A stretch of DNA of 64,000 nucleotides from Gnetum montanum (taxonomy: Eukaryota > Streptophyta > Gnetopsida > Gnetales > Gnetaceae), in the NCBI GenBank assembly GCA_015680685.1, contig MNCI01030955.1, positions 464,276-528,275 on the forward strand. Direction: 5' to 3'. Shown one piece after another: positions 57,891-64,000 of the stretch. The translations under genes were made by a program, and so were the position numbers. Positions within the stretch are counted from its first letter, which is position 1; each line of letters starts with the position of its first letter. The notes under the pieces were generated by a model. It worked only from the letters and a program-made list of their open reading frames with translations. It had not been told where the DNA came from and did not search any database.

Positions 57891-58258
57891 TGACCGATAA
57901 CCAAAAGGCTTCAACCAAGCAAAGGAGGAAGCATGAGCAAAAGCATAACAACAAGGGTGATATGCAAACTGAGTCATGGAAGGAAGTGGACCCACAAAAG
58001 CCCACTTTCATATTAGCTATACCCATCACCTCCTCTGCCCAACCTACTTCAACCAACAAACCACAAGAGGATCCCAAAACCTATAGCTAGAAGAAAGAGA
58101 AAAAGCCCTAGCAGCAACAACCTAAGGCTGAAGTTCACATTTTGGGGTACATGAAGAAAGTGGAGCACAACCAAATCGACAAGCCCACAACCAATGACAA
58201 AACCTTTTTCAGTGCAATGGAACAAGTTAAACAGTTCCTCAAATAGAAGAATATAACT

Positions 58259-59168
58259 TTGAGCCTATACAACCTAAACATGACTTTCACTACACATCAT
58301 GAGGTGCTAGTCAAGATGCTGACTTCCATCCCTGTTAGTGAGGAATCCATTCATGTAGTGATGGTTCCTCCCCCACCAAGGGAGGAGAACTCAACGTCTC
58401 TAGTATTTTTCAATAGCGAAATCAAGTCCAATCCCCAAAATGATGATGTAACTAGGGCTTCTATGTTCATAACCATATGTGTAGGATAATTTAAGATGCA
58501 TTGGATGCATGTAGATAATGGAGTTGTGAAAAATGTTATCCCATGCACCATCATTGAACGATTAGGCTTGATAGAGTAAATACAACACACATGAGTAGCC
58601 CCTCTCAAGTCTTTCAATGGATCAAGGGTTACTGTTGAGTCTATCTCCTTGGATTTAATGATAAGGGAGTAATTCTCCACAACTACAAATTTCTTAGTGG
58701 TCGAGGAGATGCTAGGATTTAACCTTATCCTTGGAAGACCTTGGTTAGCTCAGTTATGAGCCTTGTCCTCACCCATCTACCAGGAAATCCACCTTCCTTA
58801 TGAGGGAGGTGAAATCATCATTCATGATGATAATGCAATACCCCTAGCTATTAACAATGTGGACATAGAGTAGGGGTCCAAAGTGGACTTTCAAGAAGAG
58901 ACTCCTAGCCATGAAATCCAATAACCCAAGAGCGAGGAGAAAGCCAATAATGATACTGATAGGTAGCAGGATGCATTATGGGATGATCTTTCTTTTAACA
59001 TCATCAACAAGGGGGATGGCCAATACAAAGTTGTACAAAGCAGGCCTTACACATTTCCTAACCTTTCAAAAATTAGGAAGAGTTTACATAAGTGAAGTAC
59101 ACCTTAACCCTTCCACCCCATGCCCTCATAACCATATAGCTAAAAGCCCTAATAGAGATGTAGCCTAA
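58259..59168 (+). pseudogene. Element D protease
   Basis: MSLYNLNMTFTTHHEVLVKM then LTSIPVSEESIHVVMVP matches the start of A's protease segment. HVDNGVVKNVIP is the active-site region (D-N-G; A has D-D-G). LKSFNGSRVTVES and FNLILGRPWLAQL follow. TAG and TAA stops interrupt. Protease ends before the hairpin repeat. Confidence 0.7.
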
Positions 59169-59879
59169 CTTTTCTTTATTGACTTATTATGCCTTTTGTA
59201 TACTTTATTTTACTCTTTTATGCATATATCCTATGTCATTTACTTCCATTTGCATTTTTATTCATTTGTTAGAGTCTTTATTTTTTCTTTACTTTTCCAC
59301 ATGTTGAAAACATCAAAAGCCTTATAAGAAATTTCAAAACTAGAAAAAAGCCATAGAAATTTTAAAATAAAAAATCACCAAAACAATTTTAGTTTCCTCT
59401 CAATGAGGGCCCATCATGGCCTAAAACTAGCAAACTTATGACCTACTGAGGCCTTAAACTAGCATTGCGATCCATTAAGACTTTAAATTAGCATCACAAT
59501 CTGCTAAGACTTTAAACTGGCATTGAGGCCTGCCATGACCTCAAACTAGCAATTAATCCTTATCCTATGGCCATTCATAGTTTAACTATTTTCAACATAG
59601 CCAACATAGTTGTCAATGGTATAGCCTCACTTAGAACATTTGAAACCTTAAAGTAGCAAAGCCATCAACAATAGATATAGCCAAAACTTAAAATTTAAAA
59701 CATTTTAAAATAATATATATCCATGGCCACACTATATGGCATAAATTTTAAAATAATAAATCATAGGTGTTAAAATGTCTACAACTCAAACATTGGCCAA
59801 TATGGACCATATAACATCCAACATAAAATAAACCAAACCAAATATCATTAACAAAATTTGTCACATCATGCATCTAGTG
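59169..59879. repeat. Convergent spacer of D with hairpin tandem repeat
   Basis: Within it, 59405-59552 holds about six units that on the minus strand read CTAGTTTTAGGCC or GCTAGTTTAAGGCC followed by a short loop and GGCC/GGTC. It is the same repeat as in A at 12859-12996, also between protease and the end of the antisense gene. The rest is AT-rich without features. Confidence 0.65.
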
Positions 59880-62800
59880 ATGTCAAGGGGGCATCTAGAG
59901 GGGGAGGTGGTGGTGCATCATCATCACCTACACCATTGGGGCCACCAACATCATATGGTGCCTATGACATAACAGCATACAACCGATTAGTAACTCGCAT
60001 AACCAAAACCATGACATAAACAAATGCAAAATCAAAACTTAAAACATAAAACACAAATGCCATCAAACATGTGGGGAATTCAGCTCTATAAACTCTTGGG
60101 GAAGATGGTGAAGGCTAGTTTCCAAATGTTGGAGAATCTATTCTTCCATCATATTTGCCTAGTCAATATCCCCAAAATTGACACCCTTGAAGAGGCTAGT
60201 CCTGTCTACACCAATCCATGATGGCAGATCCCGCGAGACCATAGTTGTAGAGACTTCATCCATAGTTGTAGTAATCTATGAAGTAAGAGACTCAACTACT
60301 ATAAGAGTCCCTTCAAAGAGGTTGAAAACACTCTCAACCTAAATTCCTTGGATAAACATATCCTTATTTTGTCATTCAGTCATCTCCCTCTTTAGCCACT
60401 TTAGGTATGCTTCCCAATCAACCTTATACTTCCACTTGAGATCCTTTTGTTTCTTACCTCATTTGACAATGTAAGCACTATAATCTTTTTAATCCTGTAC
60501 ATTTCAGAAGATCAAGTCCATCTACATCTATTGCTAATACAACTCTTGGGAGAGGGTAACCTTATCATGGATGGTACACTAGTAATGGACCCACATGATC
60601 TCCTTGGTCTGTAAGATCCTTAAGTTATCCACTTGGCCTTCCATGAAGGCCTTACATTCCTTAAGATCCTAGATCCTTTCAGCTTGATTTTTATTTTTCT
60701 TTCTTATTGTTACAACCTATTCCCATGGGAATTCGTTGGACCTCTAAATCTCCCATGAAGCTTTTGAGCACGAAACCACTAGATCAATCGTAGTTTCATA
60801 CAACTTCAAGGGGACATGTGGGGTGTTTGGAGGAAGCTTAGGTAAGGAATCAAACTTCATGTTTTGGGCTGAGCCCCACATAACCAATGGCACTAAAAAT
60901 AAAAAAAATATAACCATGAACACAATATACAACCTAAGGTAGTAGTAGTATAAAGTATAGCTCAAAGAAAACCAAATTAGGAATACTAAAGCATCATTCT
61001 TACTGATCTTGAGTGAAATCTATTGCAACCAATCGATGATGTCCTATGCCATCCTATGCATGAACTCTATCTTGTCTAGGACCTCTACCCATGGTTTCAC
61101 GTGAAACATGGATGTAGATGCCTCTACTAGTGGTTCAAAAACTATGATAAGCATAACAATCATTTGATAAGTAATAACTAAGACATTAAACATAAAACCA
61201 TGGGAAATAATGAGTCAAGCATAGGCATACCTAAGTTCACATTCTCATCCTCATCATCATCATCATTGGGAATTTTAATTGAAGGCTCCCCAGGCAATGA
61301 CTCACCAAAAAAGGCATCTAGATCATCCATATCTTATTCAAAGAGTGCCTCCTCTACACACCTTTATTCCTCCTCTGCCATGGCAACTATATGCCTCCAC
61401 TCCTCCTCCTTTGCACATCTGTGTGTCTCCTCTACTTACCTTTGCTCTTCTTTCATAGCGGTACTTAGGCTGCTAAGTTCCAATGTTGACCTATAGCCAT
61501 AGCCTATTAGAATACTTAGCATGCATAGTCATAGGACATAACATAGCCAAAAACATTAATAGCATACTTAAAGTGTACCTTTGACTACCTAGTGTTAGTA
61601 AGGGATCTTAAAGATGATCCTTTGCTTGGAGGATGTCTTTGCTGCTAATGGTTCTTCCTCTACTAGCATTTTCAAATTGGCCTTGGATACCTTGTTAGCC
61701 TTGGTACACCACTATTTAGCCCTCTTGATGTTCACTGAGAATGTAAGAGGTGCCTCTTCCATGCTATTAGGGGATTCACACTAACTAACACCAAGGTTCT
61801 TGGTGGTCATAGATAGCAAACCTCCCATGTCCTCCAGTAGGTTCTAAGCCTACATATTTGGATAAAGATGTTTTATCCAAGACATGGAGAGTTTTTTTAG
61901 GTCCTAGCACACCCATGACTCATTCCTCTTCACCACCAAGAATTCCACAAAACTCCTTAGATAGCCTACAAAAAATGCATAGTGCATGTGGACTATCGTA
62001 GAGGAGTCCACACATAGTTTGAGAATTTCCTCTTTGAGGCCCATAACTAAGGAAGCAATCCAGTTGAAATGATTCCCTTCCATTAAGACCTTTTTGAAGG
62101 TCCATCCTTGTGCAATGTTGACTACCTTCTTTTGTGACAACAATTTAGAAAATTCCTAAGACTTGAACAATGGATAGGAGTCCCTTGCATCAGGGTTCAT
62201 GAAGCTATCAAGTACAAGTTTGGAGTGGCCTTTGCTAATACAAAGCCATTCCTCAACTTCTACATGATGGCCAACCTCCTTCATTAGCTGGAAACTACTA
62301 TCTCATTAGCAAGAACTCCAAACAAGTTGCAAAATATGGCCTCACTAATGGCAATGGTAATTGAAATGCCTCACACTATGAGGCAGAACACATCAGCTCC
62401 TGCATCAAAGAAGTCAATGATGTTTAGCATCTCCATAGAAGGGACCATAGGGCTAGTCACCATGCAAACCTTGAGCAAATATACAAGAAAAATTTTTTTT
62501 AGATGGACTCATATGCATATCCCCTCAACCACCCATGTGCTAGACCCACCTCAAAAAACTTTAGGATGAGAGCTTTTGCAAACCATCTAGTGATAGGTAC
62601 AATGACATCAGTAGAAGTGGAAGGAACTATAAGAAAAAGACAAATGCTTAACATAAATACAAGTATGTTTATATCATAGAATTCTTAAGACCTAGATAGC
62701 CATAAAACCTTTAAAAACCATCCTTTTCTTATCTTTATTTTTCTTACTTGGTGAAGCTCATGTGGGGCTCCCAGCAATGATACTCGTATCTCTGATAGCC

Positions 62801-63539
62801 TTGGAAGCTACCCACTAGCTATGTGTTATTTTGGTAGCCACACATTTCTTGTAAATAGAGTTAAATTTGGTATGGTATTCATCGAAGTTCCCTCTTGTCT
62901 GTTCAAAAATAACATGTTTGATCTTGGGGCCTTTGGTGAATTCACTCAACACAATGTAGGCTATCACTAAGGTTTGATCATTCTTGATTAAACCTTTTTC
63001 ATTAACCCTATACCTACAAGATGTGTGTGTGAAACTAACAAGTTAGAAAATTTGACCTAATTAGATAAAGCCAAACATTATAATAGCCATACTTACCCTT
63101 GTAATCTATACACGTGCTTGGAGGATTCTAGAATAAGGAGTGGGCTCTTTGCACCAGCATCAAAATATGGTTGATGTTATATTAAGAATACTCTAGCATC
63201 ATCTAGATGTTTAAAAGGTAACATGCACCAATATTATCTACTAACTCTCTTGGTACTCAAGTCTCTGGATCATCGGTTATGAACTAAGCAACCATACATG
63301 AAGACCCAAGTAGCAGGGTTTCCACTATAACCCTGGCCACATCTACAGAAAAGTGTGGCCACATCATCACACTAAAGTTTTGCATAAGATAGGCAATGAA
63401 ATCCGTTTCGCTCAGATGGAACCATATTGACCCCTTCTCCAAGTCCATGTCATGGATAGGGATGTCGGTCTTGGATTGGTTGATACAACATAGGATGCTA
63501 ACCAGCTCAACCACGATGAGAACTAGTTTCAGTATAATT
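59880..63539 (-). pseudogene. Antisense accessory gene of element D
   Basis: The exon at 63539-63097 (LVLIVVELVSILCCINQSK, GSIWFHLSETDFIAYLMQ, NFSVMMWPHFSVDVARVIVE) matches A's exon 2. It is bounded by an AG acceptor and a GGGTAAGT donor at the same positions. The next exon starts at 63007 (VNEKGLIKNDQTL compared with INDKGLVGNGDTL in A) and ends near 62755 at a GTAAGA donor. WTFKKVLMEGNHFNWIASLV and HYAFFVGYLRSFVEFLVVKR (61904-62143) match A's 10745-10930. The tail near 59880 is acidic and Pro-rich. Exon 1 would lie beyond 63720 and is cut off by element H. Many stops are present. Confidence 0.7.
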
Positions 63540-63720
63540 CTACAGGGGGAAGATGTATGCATCATTAAAATCACATTTTAACACTTAAAATTTCTTGACA
63601 AGTTTTATATGAAAAAAACATCCTAGTTAAGGGTGAAATTAGCCCATATAAAAAACTCTAAGGTGTTTATTCAAATTTTCTCAAGAAATTCACAATAACA
63701 TCATTACAACCTTTCATAAC

Positions 63721-64000
63721 TGATGATACGCGGTTCGCACAGGCCGCGATATCGCGTACGCGATATCGCAGCCGACGCGATATCGCATCCCCCATGATAT
63801 CGCATACGCGATATCACATCTTTTTCTACGATATCACGTACGCAATATCGCAGTCTGCCACCATGTCTATAAATAAGAGGTGGCTCTCCCTCATTTGAGA
63901 TCCCAGTTTTAGAGTAGCGAAGCTCTGGCAATTTGATCCCTCCAGAGTTAGATTTTTTCCCGTGTCAGCCCGTAGTGTGGTGAATGTAATTGTACGGTGT
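63721..64000 (+). repeat. LTR of element H (start only)
   Basis: TGATGATACGCGG begins an LTR that runs off the window. It resembles the E LTR in layout: a TGAT start, a palindrome array, a TATA box (TATAAATAAG at 63869), then the shared 'gaagctct' and 'gttagattttttccc' blocks. It is therefore probably an Athila-like relative of E. The CG-rich array suggests a younger insertion than its surroundings. Confidence 0.6.
63742..63857. promoter_or_regulatory. GCGATATCGC palindrome array in H U3
   Basis: About seven units of the perfect 10-bp palindrome GCGATATCGC occur in some 115 bp: three exact, the rest with one or two transitions. They are spaced by short linkers such as GTAC and AGCCGAC. The array sits immediately upstream of the TATA box. 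Confidence 0.75.

Larger units (their letters stand above)
55171..63720 (+). mobile_element. Element D: partial Tat-type element related to A
   Basis: It has the same gene order as A on the opposite strand of the window: upstream ORF, gag, protease (plus strand), hairpin repeat, antisense gene (minus strand). Only about 54 bp that look like an LTR end remain at the left (TTTCTATTTTAGCTACCAAA aligns with B's LTR end). Pol is missing because element H is inserted at 63721, inside intron 1 of the antisense gene. D is much more decayed and AT-rich than A. Confidence 0.7.

Noticed and set aside
413-63720. D as the missing interior of B
   Set aside because: D has its own LTR-end remnant near 55171-55224 that differs from B's LTR end, and B already has its own leader at 18834-19161.
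1-64000. Search for tRNA, rRNA, conserved host protein genes or organelle sequence
   Set aside because: I found no convincing cloverleaf, rRNA segment or non-transposon protein motif; all recognisable coding sequence belongs to retroelements.

Overview
The window is nuclear DNA of a land plant with a large, repeat-rich genome; a gymnosperm or a similar large-genome lineage is plausible, but the sequence does not fix the species. I find no host gene, tRNA or rRNA. Almost everything is nested, mostly decayed LTR retrotransposons: Ty3/gypsy elements of the Tat, Athila-like and chromovirus groups, plus one Copia-type element. I name the elements A to L for convenience.

Layout. 1-412 holds a decayed coiled-coil coding remnant. 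415-1780 is the 5' LTR of an old plus-strand Tat-like element (B). A younger, complete, minus-strand Tat element (A, 1781-18828, target-site duplication CTATA) sits exactly at B's LTR/primer-site junction. B's leader resumes at 18834-19161. Next come the 3' LTR and partial pol of a third Tat-like element on the minus strand (C, 19162 to about 22720), then chromovirus remnants J and K (23040-26579). K's LTR is interrupted by a complete Copia-type element L (26580-32847, target-site duplication CCATG). K's LTR resumes up to 34033. A chromovirus LTR-internal-LTR-internal array (G/F) runs from 34034 to about 55165. F's gag is split by a complete Athila-like element E (38088-51619, target-site duplication ATAGT/ATAAT). 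A plus-strand Tat element D occupies 55171-63720, and an E-related LTR (H) starts at 63721 and runs off the window.

Most notable content. Three elements of different lineages (A and its relative D, E, and L) each carry an accessory gene that is not gag or pol. In A it lies on the strand opposite gag-pol, between protease and reverse transcriptase. It has its own TATA box and eight exons whose splice sites and phases all agree. The same gene, with the same intron positions where I could check them, is recognisable in D. In L and E the accessory gene lies on the sense strand with a TATA box about 85-100 bp upstream of its ATG. The short repeated motif that fills each element's LTR U3 reappears just upstream of that internal promoter (AGACATCT in L; GTCGAC/GAGGCC palindromes in E). 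A carries GCGTAA/TTACGC 11 times in each LTR and at least 25 times internally. My working hypothesis is that the accessory proteins act on their own elements through these motifs, by analogy with VANC anti-silencing proteins of Arabidopsis VANDAL transposons. The motifs and gene structures are visible in the sequence; the function is inference.

Decay. A's pol is one continuous frame broken by eight stop codons and no frameshift. Many stops here can be explained as C-to-T changes, as expected for methylated, silenced plant transposons. There are assembly gaps at 12047-12165 and 32645-32820, and a single N at 47318 inside a 45-bp duplication.
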